In this document: positions 16,894-27,600 of the stretch, piece by piece
Layout of the letters: each line of letters starts with the position of its first letter
Position numbering within the stretch: the stretch's first letter is position 1
Assembly: GCF_025060755.1 (NCBI RefSeq)
Contig: NZ_JANYUY010000028.1
Span: 35,049-99,048 of the forward strand
DNA from: Paenibacillus doosanensis
GTDB lineage: Bacteria; Bacillota; Bacilli; Paenibacillales; NBRC-103111
Direction: 5' to 3'
DNA: 64,000 nt
The notes under the pieces: model-generated
What the model saw: the letters and a program-made list of their open reading frames with translations, nothing else
Told to the model about the DNA's origin: nothing
Database searches by the model: none
Position numbers and translations under genes: made by a program

Positions 16894-16925
16894 AAAGGCT
16901 TCCTTTTAAGGACGCCTTTACCTTT
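16894..16925 (+). terminator. Hairpin between giant genes 1 and 2 (attenuating terminator?)
   Basis: AAAGGC-t-TCCTT pairs with AAGGA-c-GCCTTT (16894-16919) around a 2-base loop. The following tract is CC-TTT-G-TT, so termination would be partial and transcription may continue into the next gene. Confidence 0.5.
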
Positions 16926-16974
16926 GTTCAAAGAAAAGAGGGTATTTACGGTTTTAGAATAGGAGGCAGTTGCA

Positions 16975-19900
16975 TTGAAGCTTCTCAAAAAGACGCTGAT
17001 ACTATTGTTCGCGCTTATATTCGTTTTGGGCTCCAACGTCCAGGTTGCATCCGTTCTTGCAGCGGAGCTCAGCGCTCCCAAGGTAACGGTGCTGCAGAAC
17101 GATTTCATTAAAATTACGGTCGATAACGCCACCGGACGATACGGCATAAGAACGGTGGAAGGGCAGCCGATCCGCAAAAAAGACGATAACGTCAATATGC
17201 TGTTCCAAGGCGACGACCCGGAAACCTCTTTTACGACATTTCGGATCGACGGGACCGATTATATTTTCGGCAACCCGTACAAGTTCGGGGCCGCTTTCTT
17301 CTCGGAGATTACGCCGCCGAGAATTGTTGAGAATTCGAACGGCACGAAGCAAATAGAAACGGTATGGACGATCAAAGGCGTTGCGATCAAGCAAATTATT
17401 ATGCTGTATTCCGATAAATCGGACAAGAAAAACGTGGGCAATGTCAACATCCGCTATGAAGTGCTGAACAACAGCGGAGCCCAGGTGCAGCTCGGCTCTC
17501 GTATGCTGCTCGACACGATGGTCGGAGGAAACGACGGTCCGCAGTTCCAGATCGGCACGGCGTATCAGGTTCCTCTTACCGTGGAGAGAAAGCTTGTTCA
17601 CGACCCGGAGAATGACCCGGGTATTTCCGAGGAGGACAGACCGCTCTATAAATTGCCTCCGTATTGGATTATGCGGGACAAGCTCGATCTGACGAATCCG
17701 CAAGCGACCAATGTAATGGCTTACGGCTTCAATAACTTCGCGGAGAAGAACATCAACATCGTCGATGAAATGATCGTAGGGCATTGGAACGGTCTGGCGA
17801 ATACGAAATGGGATTATACGCCGAATCCGAACCTTGACTTTACGAGAGATACGAATGACTATGGCACGGCCGACTCCGCGGTAGCTTTCTACTGGCAGCC
17901 GAAACCGCTGGCCAACCAAGCGGTGCAGACGTTCGAGACGGTGTACGGTTTGGGCGAAATTATCGAGCCGGACAAAGTGTTTTCCATCCGCTATCTCGAT
18001 CCGCCTCAGCAGCTCGCTACCTTAAGCGATAACAGCGACTATGTCGGCGAAGGCATATTCGATCTGAACGCCGAAGTGGAGAATCTGGCTGTATTTAATA
18101 TGGAGCAGTCCAATATCGAGGTTGAGCTGACGCTGGACAGCGGGCTGAACTTCGTCAAGCTGGACGAGCAGGGCAATATTGTGCGCGACGCGAACGGCAA
18201 AGCGCTGACCGAGGCCTACCGCAGCAAGAAGCTCATGTTCCGGAAATCGGCGACGCCGGAAGAGGCGGAGAAGGGCATTATACCGAAGTATAAGCCGGGC
18301 GATACGGTTACCGCCTCGTTCAAGGTGCAGGCGAAGGGCAAGCCGTGGCCTACGACCAAGCAATATATGATGACGGTTCGCAGTCCGGAAACCCAGGTGA
18401 AGCTGGAAGGGGAGACGGACGAAGGGATAAAAGCCCAATACGAGTCGAGCAAATCGAACTTTGTGCTGCTGCCCGCCATCGGCAACGCCGTGCCGACGTA
18501 TGCTTACGGGTTGACGCCGAAGGAAGCGTACAGCACGGACGTCAAATACATTACGGTCAATATGACGAATATCGACGCGTACAATACGGGCAACGAGACG
18601 ACCGACCCTAACTTCGATCTGTATCTAAAAGATAAGGCGACAGGAAAACGCTATAAGGTGCCGGTCAAAAGCTCGGTTATATTGCAGCCGACTGACGACG
18701 GTTTCTCCGGCGACATGCGTATTACGTACCGGGGCGGCGATTTGGTCGACGGCAGCGGCAAGGTGATTGAGGCCGGTCTGGGGCCGGAGCTGCCGCTCGG
18801 GGAGTACCAGGTTGAAATCGACTACAAGGGCGATACCGGCGGCGATGCGGACATTGCGGCGATGTACGATTTGACGACGAGTCAAACGTTTGCCGTGACG
18901 GATAACGATGCCAACCGGGTCAGGGAAGCGAAAATTATGGCCGTCTATAAGCAAATGGTCGATTTAAGCCATGTGACCCCTTCGCTGAGCGGGAAGCTGC
19001 TGGACGATATCAACAGCGCGTTTCCAGGTGAGCCTTTCAAGAAAGGAACCGATTTATACAGCGCCGTAACGGTGTTCAAAAATGCCAAATATTATTTCGG
19101 CGCGGCGAGCAAAGCGATCGATCCCGAGTTCGATCTTTCCGGATATTTGGATGACGAGTCGCTGAAGGAAGTGCCCGCATACAACTACGCTCTGTTCGCA
19201 TCGCAAGATGAGATGGACGAATTTTTCGAAGACGAGGAGAAGGAGAAGCTCGTCGACATCCGCGGGATGATCAAAACAGCGGGAACCGGAGCGGACCAGC
19301 AGGTGATCGTGGATACGAAGACCGAGCCGGCCATCATTAACGGCGCCGTTGCTTACAAAGGCAAGGATATGGTGTTCTCCCGGGGCAAGCTGGACATCTT
19401 CGGCGCCAAGCAGCAGGTAAACGGCTTCGACAGCGTGCCGTTCTTCGATACGCTCTTCGTCAAAGGCGATGGAACGCTCAGCGTCGCAAGCAGCGGCTTT
19501 GTGTTCCACAAAGGGGAATGGACGCTCGATTTCTACAACGGTTTCGATAAAACGCTGGGAGAAGGCTATACGATTCCGCAAGCGGAATTTCCGAAGGAAG
19601 AAGGAAACGAAGAGGACGATAGCCTAAACGGTACGCTGCGCTGGGCGACGGGAGCGCTGGGAGACAGACTCAACCCGCTGCGCCAGCTGATGATCCAGCT
19701 CGTTTATTTCAACAAGCACAGCTTGTTTGCCGTACCGAACTTTACGTTCTCCGGCTTCGGCATCTCGTTTAACGACTTTATACTAAGACTGGGCGGCGTT
19801 TCCTTCGGCGGAACCATTTCGCTCAAGGTGCTGAACGCCGAAGTCCGCAACGTTGTTTTTAACGATAAAGGCTTTGTCGGCATCGATGCGGGGCTCAAGT

Positions 19901-22900
19901 TCGACCTGAATGAAAGCTTGGGCTTGATCGAGCCGGATAAAAAAGAATCGAAGGACGCCAAGAAGGAACCCGAAGGGCCGAAGAAGCCGAGCGGTGAAAT
20001 CAACATCGTTCATTACGTGCAGAAGGTTGACGGCGTATCCAACACATACGGCTTGAAATTCGACGCCCAATTAAAAAGCATGACCGAAATCGGTGCGGAA
20101 ATTTCGTTCAAGCAGGTCGATGACGGACGGATTTTGCCGGATGTCATTGCATTCAGCGCCTCGCTGGACAGTCCGGGCGTGCTGATTACCGGAGCGACTT
20201 ACCTGACCGGGGTCCGGGGAGCGGTGCGCGAGCTGGCCGATACGATTGCCGGCGGCACCAAAGACGATCCGTTCCCGCTGGTCATCGAGGCCGGTGTCAG
20301 CTTGAGGTTCGGCGTGGCTCCCGCGTACTTTTTCGGGGATATCGACCTGACCTTGAAGCGGACGGGCATTAAGCTGGAAGGGAAAATGAATTATTCGCCC
20401 AAGGCGGCGCCCAAGGAAGACGATTTAATCAAAATGCTGACCCAGGCTTTGATCGAAGCCCAGTGGGTAACGCCTTGGTTCGTGCGCATGCAGGCGGAGG
20501 TAGATATTGCCGGCTGGAATGTCATTGTAGGTAAAGCCGGGGTGTTCGTCGGGCAAAACCTGGAGAAGCACCGGACCGACTTCGAAGGATACATCGGCGC
20601 CAAGGTGCAAATTCCGGAGGAAGTGCCTGTCGTCGGGGGAATGCCGCTGTCCAGCATGTTCTTCGGACTGAACAACGACAAAGTGTGGGGAAGCGTAGGC
20701 ATTCTGTTTATTTCGCTCGGAATCACTTATTATTGGGGCGGCGGCGTCGAATTCGGCACCTCCAGCGAGCAGCTGCCGGACGGCTTTACCCATTTGCTGA
20801 TCAACGATCCGAAGCGCGGTCCCCGTCTGCTCGTCATCGGGCAAGGCGTGAAGACGGTGGCGACATCGTGGGTCGAGGCGGAGAAAGAGACGCATGAGAT
20901 CGTATACCGCGACGTAGCCGAAGGTGTGCAGCTGCTGGACAACGGATCGATGGACATCGGCATAGGCGGCATTACCGTGAAAAACGGCGGACGCGTGCAT
21001 GAAATTCCGATGGACGGCGTTACCGGCAATGCGATCATTGAAGTGGAATATACCGATCAGAATACACCGAGCTTGACACTGAAAGATGCGGCGGGACAGC
21101 CTTATCCGATCATTTATGACGATAAGAATACGAATCCGGACGCGACGGCGTTCACGCAAATTATCCCGGCTGCCCAAGCGAGCGACAAGGTCGATCACCG
21201 CAAGGCGTATATCGTGCTTCCGCAGGATCGGGTGCAAAAGGGCGGAACATGGACGCTGACTTCCGAATCGGCGGTGCAGACGAAGCTACTGAACGTTCCG
21301 ACTTTGCCGCAGCTCAAAGACGTCAGCTTGACGAAAGACAGCGGCAACGCCAACCGGTTTACGGCCAACTGGTCGGTGGAAAATGCGAAGCCGGAAGATA
21401 CGGTCAATCTGTACTTGACCAAAGAGCCTGTCAGCACGACTACGACCCAAGGCGAGAACGGGCAGGAGACGCTCGATCCGGGCGATCCCGGCATTCTGAT
21501 TGCGCGGGATGTGAAGGTAAGCGAGGGAGGCGGACTCTCCGGCACAACGACCAGCGGTCATAAGGCGATCGATGTGACCCAGGTAGATATGCTGGACGGA
21601 ACCGAAGATATTCGCGGATTAATGCAGCAGGGCAATTATTATTTGCGCGCCGAGCTGAAGTCCGAATCGACCTTCGGCACCAAAACATCGGCGGAGCAGT
21701 TCGAAATCATCGATCCATTGGCGCCTCAGCCGGTCAGCGACGTATCGATAGAGCCGGCGGGCAACGGATACTTCGCGTTATCGTTCAAGCCTGCGGCGAA
21801 GAAGGATGCATTGAAAGACGCTGAACACAGCTATGTAATCAATGCGATGCAGGAGCAAAACGGCAAGCTGCTGCCTTACGACAACTTCGGAGAGCTGATG
21901 TTCACCGAGCAGGAGCTTGCAAGCCACTGGAATGCCGAAACCGGCAAATACGAGGGCATTTTGCTCGGGGGCTGGACGGCTACGACAACCTCCGATGCAG
22001 TGGATCAAAAGAGTCTGAACGGCGGAAGTGTAGACCCGAGCCAGGTGAAATATGTCGGGCTGCAGGTCGGACAAGAATACAAGATTGGCGTTTCCGCTGT
22101 TGTCAAGCCGTCCAAGGAACTGGATAAGAACGAAAACTTCCATTATGCGGATAGAACCGACAGCGTAAGCAAGCTGCTTCCGGTACCTGCCAAGCCGGAT
22201 TTGGAGAAGAGCCGGGAGCTGCTGTCGAAGCGTCAGCCGAAAATCGACGTGCTGACCAATAATGTCGCACAGCAAAGCGTCGAGCTGTATTCCGATCAGC
22301 AGGATGTATCGGTGGAAGCCTTCTATAACGGTCAATCGCTCGGCAAGACGACGCTGCAGAATGAAGGCAGCGGCAGCCACGGCGTGCTGCAGCTCGCTCC
22401 GCAGACGACGGACGGCACATATGCGATCGAGCTTGTGGCGACCAATACGAAAACGAAGGACAGCAAGGTCAAGATGCTGTATCTGACCGTCGATACGATC
22501 GCTCCGATATTATATTTGGACGAGCCGGTGACGGGCGCAAGAACGAGCGGCGGTAAAATCCGCGTCTCGGGAAGAAGCTCTAACGACGCGGGACTCAAGG
22601 TCATCGTGAACGGTAAAGAGACGGCGCTCAAAGTGGGTGAAGACGGGCGGTTCTCCGGGGAAGTCGCGGTGGACTCGAACGATCCGAACGCAGAGCTGAC
22701 CGTACAAGCCCGCGACGGAGCGGGGAATGAAAATAAGGCCGTCGTCGATATTACGAATGACAAGTACGATGTGCCTGCAGGACTTGTTATTAAACAGGTT
22801 CCGACGATGAAGCCGGGCGACAGCCTGAAGCTGGAGGCGCGTCTGCGCATCTCCGACGGCAAAGACGCCAAGGGCAAGCCGAAATTCAAGGAAGTGGAAG

Positions 22901-24603
22901 TGCCTCAGAATAAGATCAGCTACTCGATCTTGTCGGGCGATGCGGTTGAGCTCGGCAGCGACGGCACGATAACGGCGCAAGCTACCGGAGCCAGTCTGGT
23001 TCAGGCCAGCTATCAGGTATCCGATGGCGTCACGCTGGAAGCGATGGCGGCTGCCGCCGTTCAAGTTCCGGCAGAGACGGAGCTCGGCAATCTGCAAGCC
23101 AGCACTTCGGCTATAAAAAGCAATAGCAGCCTGACAAAGGTGACCGTGGCCAACCCGGGCGAAATGCTCGGCTATCAGCTGGTGTATAAAGTGTTCACCC
23201 CGACTCTGACCCCTGTGGTTGTTCCGGTGCTCGGCCAAGATATTAGCGGCTGGAGCTTCCTGCCGGAGGGCGGCGTGGTCAGCGCTAAATCCGGCGACAT
23301 CGTCGTCGTGGCGAAAAGAACCTCGAAGGATAAGCTGGCCGTTGCCGCATCGGGCAGGCTGACTGCCAACGTATGGAGCTCTTCTTCTAGCAGCGGCGGA
23401 GGCGGTGGAGGAGGCGGCGGTGGCGGCGTCATCCCGGCCGATACGGCGCAAATTACCGTCGGTCAGCGTACGATCAGCGCCGAGAAGAACGACAATGTGC
23501 TTGAAGCCGTTATTGCGGCGGGCGATGTGGATTTGGACGGCAGCGGAGATATTGTAATCCGGACGGAGGACTCCACGGTCCGAGGGTACACATTCCGTTT
23601 GGACCGGAGCATTGCCGAAGCTGCGGTTGCCAAGCAGAAAAACATCGTGATTGACACGCCTTTGGCGAAGCTGACTTTGACGCCTAAGCAGCTGGCGGGA
23701 TTGAAGGACAACCTGGAAGTGAGCTTGTTCCCGAATGAGAGCTACGAGCTTCCGGCGCTCAAGGACATAGCGGATAGTTTGGATTCCGCATTGCTTGCGG
23801 ACGGTCAGGGCGTTTCCATCAAGACGAACCTTCCGGCGTCCGCTTGGGATTCCTATGCGGCTGTACGCGTGCCGCTGCCGCAAACGGCTGACCCGGCGAG
23901 CCTTACGGCCGTGGTGCTGAAAAGCCCCGAAGACGCATGGACGCCGCTGCCGTGGAAACCGGAATACTCCGAAGACGGAGCCTATGTTCTGGTTCAACTG
24001 ACCGGAAACGGCAATCTGGTATTCGTACGAAACGCGAAATCGTTCAGCGATGTCGATGACGGCTACTGGGGCAAGGATAGCATCAGCCAGGCGGCAGCCA
24101 AGCTGTTCGTGCTCGGCAAGGGTGAAGATACGTTCGATCCGGAAAGCTATATTACCCGGGCCGAATATCCGACCATCCTACTGAGAGTCGCCGGCTTGAT
24201 GAATAAGAACGGCCAGGCCTCCTTTGCAGATGTCGGCGCAGAAGACTGGTTTAACCGCAGCGTGTCGGTAGCGGCGCAAATGGGCATTGTGAACGGGCTG
24301 GCGGACGGCACTTACGCTCCTCAGGCTACAATGTCGAGAATCGAAGCGATGACGATGGCGGGACGGCTGCTTCAAGCGCTCGGCCGCGCGGGCGACATTT
24401 CCGAGGAAGAGGCGGATCAGGCGCTGGCAGGTTTTGCCGATGCGGACGAAGTCCCAGACTGGGCGAAAATCCCGGCGGCGCTCTGCATCAAGAACGGCAT
24501 CATCGAAGGAGACGGCAATCATGTGAATCCGCTCGATGAGCTGACGAGAGCGCAGGCGGCGGCTATTGCGATAAGACTTAGCTCGTGGATTGTAAACAAT
24601 TAA
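16975..24603 (+). CDS. Giant SLH-anchored surface protein
   Basis: A 2542-residue exported protein starting at TTG (16975), with AGGAGG 8 bases upstream; no better ATG exists. Residues 1-30 are a signal peptide ending near VLAAE. The body has no family I recognise for the first 1700 residues. A glucodextranase-B/Ig-like module is near 1845-1925 (VTGARTSGGKIRVSGRSS) and a BIG2-like module near 1975-2025. Then a run of serines and eleven glycines makes a flexible linker (nt 23385-23430). The C-terminus carries three SLH repeats, from about residue 2356 (SFSDVDDGYWGKDSI, YITRAEYPTI), 2418 (FADVGAEDWF) and 2485 (FADADEVPDW, LTRAQAAAIAIR). SLH triplets hold proteins to pyruvylated secondary cell-wall polymer. 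Confidence 0.87.
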   Translation: MKLLKKTLILLFALIFVLGSNVQVASVLAAELSAPKVTVLQNDFIKITVDNATGRYGIRTVEGQPIRKKDDNVNMLFQGDDPETSFTTFRIDGTDYIFGNPYKFGAAFFSEITPPRIVENSNGTKQIETVWTIKGVAIKQIIMLYSDKSDKKNVGNVNIRYEVLNNSGAQVQLGSRMLLDTMVGGNDGPQFQIGTAYQVPLTVERKLVHDPENDPGISEEDRPLYKLPPYWIMRDKLDLTNPQATNVMAYGFNNFAEKNINIVDEMIVGHWNGLANTKWDYTPNPNLDFTRDTNDYGTADSAVAFYWQPKPLANQAVQTFETVYGLGEIIEPDKVFSIRYLDPPQQLATLSDNSDYVGEGIFDLNAEVENLAVFNMEQSNIEVELTLDSGLNFVKLDEQGNIVRDANGKALTEAYRSKKLMFRKSATPEEAEKGIIPKYKPGDTVTASFKVQAKGKPWPTTKQYMMTVRSPETQVKLEGETDEGIKAQYESSKSNFVLLPAIGNAVPTYAYGLTPKEAYSTDVKYITVNMTNIDAYNTGNETTDPNFDLYLKDKATGKRYKVPVKSSVILQPTDDGFSGDMRITYRGGDLVDGSGKVIEAGLGPELPLGEYQVEIDYKGDTGGDADIAAMYDLTTSQTFAVTDNDANRVREAKIMAVYKQMVDLSHVTPSLSGKLLDDINSAFPGEPFKKGTDLYSAVTVFKNAKYYFGAASKAIDPEFDLSGYLDDESLKEVPAYNYALFASQDEMDEFFEDEEKEKLVDIRGMIKTAGTGADQQVIVDTKTEPAIINGAVAYKGKDMVFSRGKLDIFGAKQQVNGFDSVPFFDTLFVKGDGTLSVASSGFVFHKGEWTLDFYNGFDKTLGEGYTIPQAEFPKEEGNEEDDSLNGTLRWATGALGDRLNPLRQLMIQLVYFNKHSLFAVPNFTFSGFGISFNDFILRLGGVSFGGTISLKVLNAEVRNVVFNDKGFVGIDAGLKFDLNESLGLIEPDKKESKDAKKEPEGPKKPSGEINIVHYVQKVDGVSNTYGLKFDAQLKSMTEIGAEISFKQVDDGRILPDVIAFSASLDSPGVLITGATYLTGVRGAVRELADTIAGGTKDDPFPLVIEAGVSLRFGVAPAYFFGDIDLTLKRTGIKLEGKMNYSPKAAPKEDDLIKMLTQALIEAQWVTPWFVRMQAEVDIAGWNVIVGKAGVFVGQNLEKHRTDFEGYIGAKVQIPEEVPVVGGMPLSSMFFGLNNDKVWGSVGILFISLGITYYWGGGVEFGTSSEQLPDGFTHLLINDPKRGPRLLVIGQGVKTVATSWVEAEKETHEIVYRDVAEGVQLLDNGSMDIGIGGITVKNGGRVHEIPMDGVTGNAIIEVEYTDQNTPSLTLKDAAGQPYPIIYDDKNTNPDATAFTQIIPAAQASDKVDHRKAYIVLPQDRVQKGGTWTLTSESAVQTKLLNVPTLPQLKDVSLTKDSGNANRFTANWSVENAKPEDTVNLYLTKEPVSTTTTQGENGQETLDPGDPGILIARDVKVSEGGGLSGTTTSGHKAIDVTQVDMLDGTEDIRGLMQQGNYYLRAELKSESTFGTKTSAEQFEIIDPLAPQPVSDVSIEPAGNGYFALSFKPAAKKDALKDAEHSYVINAMQEQNGKLLPYDNFGELMFTEQELASHWNAETGKYEGILLGGWTATTTSDAVDQKSLNGGSVDPSQVKYVGLQVGQEYKIGVSAVVKPSKELDKNENFHYADRTDSVSKLLPVPAKPDLEKSRELLSKRQPKIDVLTNNVAQQSVELYSDQQDVSVEAFYNGQSLGKTTLQNEGSGSHGVLQLAPQTTDGTYAIELVATNTKTKDSKVKMLYLTVDTIAPILYLDEPVTGARTSGGKIRVSGRSSNDAGLKVIVNGKETALKVGEDGRFSGEVAVDSNDPNAELTVQARDGAGNENKAVVDITNDKYDVPAGLVIKQVPTMKPGDSLKLEARLRISDGKDAKGKPKFKEVEVPQNKISYSILSGDAVELGSDGTITAQATGASLVQASYQVSDGVTLEAMAAAAVQVPAETELGNLQASTSAIKSNSSLTKVTVANPGEMLGYQLVYKVFTPTLTPVVVPVLGQDISGWSFLPEGGVVSAKSGDIVVVAKRTSKDKLAVAASGRLTANVWSSSSSSGGGGGGGGGGGVIPADTAQITVGQRTISAEKNDNVLEAVIAAGDVDLDGSGDIVIRTEDSTVRGYTFRLDRSIAEAAVAKQKNIVIDTPLAKLTLTPKQLAGLKDNLEVSLFPNESYELPALKDIADSLDSALLADGQGVSIKTNLPASAWDSYAAVRVPLPQTADPASLTAVVLKSPEDAWTPLPWKPEYSEDGAYVLVQLTGNGNLVFVRNAKSFSDVDDGYWGKDSISQAAAKLFVLGKGEDTFDPESYITRAEYPTILLRVAGLMNKNGQASFADVGAEDWFNRSVSVAAQMGIVNGLADGTYAPQATMSRIEAMTMAGRLLQALGRAGDISEEEADQALAGFADADEVPDWAKIPAALCIKNGIIEGDGNHVNPLDELTRAQAAAIAIRLSSWIVNN

Positions 24604-24613
24604 TATAAGGAGG

Positions 24614-24668
24614 GCTACCGGCACAAGTCTTTATGACGTTTGCCGGTAGCTCTACTATAGCGGTTTTT
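24614..24668 (+). terminator. Hairpin between giant genes 2 and 3
   Basis: GCTACCGGCA (24614-24623) pairs perfectly with TGCCGGTAGC (24641-24650). A run of T residues (24664-24670) follows only after 13 bases, so it may act as a leaky terminator or mRNA-stabilising hairpin. Confidence 0.5.
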
Positions 24669-24692
24669 TTACCAAATGAAGGCGGTGTAATG

Positions 24693-27600
24693 ATGGCGGT
24701 AAAGCAAAAATCAATCTATGCGATTGGGTTTGCTGTTATGTTTCTTCTGTTACTGGCAGGCTTGATGACCTTTCACGCGAATGCGAGCACGAGCCGTTGG
24801 ACCGACGGCAATCATGCGGATACGAGCTGGTTCGATAACTACACAGAATTCCAGACGTATACCATCGATACGCCGGCGAAGCTGGCGGGTGTCGCCAAGC
24901 TCGTTAATGCGGGAAAAAATGCAAACGACGTACCGATTAACGGATTTAGCGGTAAAACGCTGGAGGTCAATCAAGATCTGGATTTGTCCGCTTATCTGTG
25001 GGTACCGATCGGAACGGAAGCCAATCCGTTCAAAGGCACATTAATTACGGCTCATGGTGCCACCATTGAAATTCGCGGCATGAAGATCAGCGATAATACG
25101 ATGTACAGCGGTTTTATCGGGTACATGGACGGCGCGACGGTGGGCGGGTTCCATTTTACGGAAACCGGGGCGATTTCGCTGTCTTCCGTTACTTCTGATG
25201 TCTACGCAGGCACAGCGGTCGGCAAAATGGTTAACAACAGCATTTTGTACGATATTACAAGCAATGTGCCCGTTACCGTCGATTCGCCGAACCGGGATAC
25301 GTATGTCGGGGGCATCGTAGGTCAAGGCGCAGGCACGTTATCCAACCTGAGAAATACCGGTGCGGTAACCGCCTCCGGGGGCAATGTGTATGCCGGCGGA
25401 GTTACAGGCAGCGTATACGGGAAAATGGTCAAAATATGGAATACCGGAGCGCTTAATGCAACGGGCAAAGCGGACCAGTCCGTATATGCCGGAGGCATTG
25501 TCGGTTATTCACCTCTATCCATAGCGATGAATCAAGACAATACGATCATATCCAACTCGGGCGCCGTAACGGTTGCCGGAGGCTCGAAGCTGTATGCCGG
25601 AGGTATTGTAGGCAAGGCGAACGGGGTATTGAGCTTCTCCGCGGCAACCACCAACAGCGCTGCGGTTACGATCAACGCTCCGGCGGCAGCCGGAACGTAT
25701 GCGGGCGGGCTGGCAGGCTCGCTGGGCACTGGGAATGCGGATTTGCCCTTCGGCAACACCGGAGCCGTTACGAATAACGGCGGAACGGGCGTCCACACGG
25801 GCGGGCTCGCCGGCTATATCGAAGGCGCCTTTTCCTGGAAAAAAGGCTATGTGAACAATGTGGCGGTTACTGCGACAGGTAAAGACCACGTCTATACCGG
25901 CGGTCTGTTCGGCTATGCAACAGGCGACCTCGCCTTGAACGGAGCCGGCAAAAATACGGGGGCGATCCGCGTATCCGGCGCGCTGTCCGGTCAACCGGAT
26001 GAGGCGTATACCGGCGGCTTGATCGGTTACGCCGAGCAGCGGGTCTTGCTTCAGGACGGCAGCCCGTCGGCTTACGAAAACAGCGGAAGCATCACCGTAA
26101 GCGGGGGCACGGGAGTCTATACGGGGGGTATCGTTTCCAACCGGGCTTATGCAAGGACGGATGTCACTCAAACGTCGACGGTAGAAACGAGCAACGTCTC
26201 CAGCGTCGGCAATTTGACGGTCAGCGGGAAAACGAAGCTGTATACCGGGGGATTCATCGGCATGGTCGGCGCCGACAGCCCGGATAAACAAATCACGAAC
26301 GCATCGTTCGCAAGCGACATTACGGTCACGGCCGCGGCGTCCGCGCCCGGCAGCACGATCAGCACGGGAGGCGTCGTCGGTTATTTCGCCGGAGGCGGAA
26401 CCGTGAGCGGAGCTTCGTTCAAACGGACGCCGGCCGGGGTTGTCGACGGGGTGCCGACCTATAAGGGCGGTACGATTACATCCACCGGAGGCGGAGCCGG
26501 AACCTATACCGGCGGGATTGCAGGCTATGTCGACGGCGGCTCCATTGCGGGAGCCAACGTAGGAAATACGGCCGGAAGCTACACGCAGCTTGTCTCCGAC
26601 GGCTTCGTCGGCGGCGTTGCGGGGTATTTGAACGGCAGCGTCAGCCATGCGGCCGTTCAATATGCCGGCGCGACGGTGCAAACCGCGGACGGCTTTGCGG
26701 GCGGCATTGCCGGTACGGCGCAGGGCTCCATTAGCGGCGCAACGGTCGGGGATGCGGCCGCGGCTGGCAGCGACAGTGTGCAGCTTGCCGCTGCGGCAGG
26801 CATCGACCGGCTGACGGCCGGCGGCATCGTCGGGCGCAATGAAGGGCCGCTGGCGGTGACGGACGCCCTGGTTACCCGCACCGCCCTGCTGAACGAAGCG
26901 GGAAGAACCGATTATAGCTTGGGCGCGGTAGCGGGCGTATTGACGCCGGAAGCGCAGCTTGGGGCTGCGGGATCGCCGCTGCAGGTCAAGCAAATGGCTA
27001 TCGAGGTGAACGCCGATAACAGCCAAGTCGGCGGAGCGGTCGGCGTAAACCGCGCGCATCAGGCGTTTCTATCTATCGAAGGCGTGACGGTCGAAATCCC
27101 GGCTAACGGCATCAAGTTCGGCGGCGCCGCAGGCGTTCAAGATACGGCCCAAGGCAGCGAGGCTGCCGACGGATTCGTCGTCAAGGCCGAAGACGTTGCC
27201 GTTACGGCGGCGGGAGACCATCTTCAGATCGGCGGACTGTTCGGCGAAAACCGGAGCGTAGCTCCGAAAGGCTTGGCCGAAAATGTGCGTGTGACGGCGT
27301 CGGGAACGGCGAACCAAGTCGGCGGGATTGCCGGCAATAATAGCGGAACGATCGCAGGCTCGTCAGCTAAAGCGCATCAGCTTGAGATTAGCGGCGAAGC
27401 GGGCGAGGCCGGCGGCATTGCCGGACGCTCAGAAGCTCCCGACGGGAGCGCGTCGCCGGCTGTCATCAGCAATGCTTGGGTTCATGCCGGAGAAGGAACA
27501 TTGATCAAGGCGACCGGAGTGAGCGATGTGATCGGCGGTATTGCCGGATACGCCAAACGCACGGAGATCAAGGATTCCGTCGTTGACGCCGCGCTTCCCG

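Noticed and set aside
22510..23997. Reverse-strand open frame of 495 codons in the SLH gene
   Set aside because: Same mirror effect; the forward frame has a clear domain order and SLH repeats.
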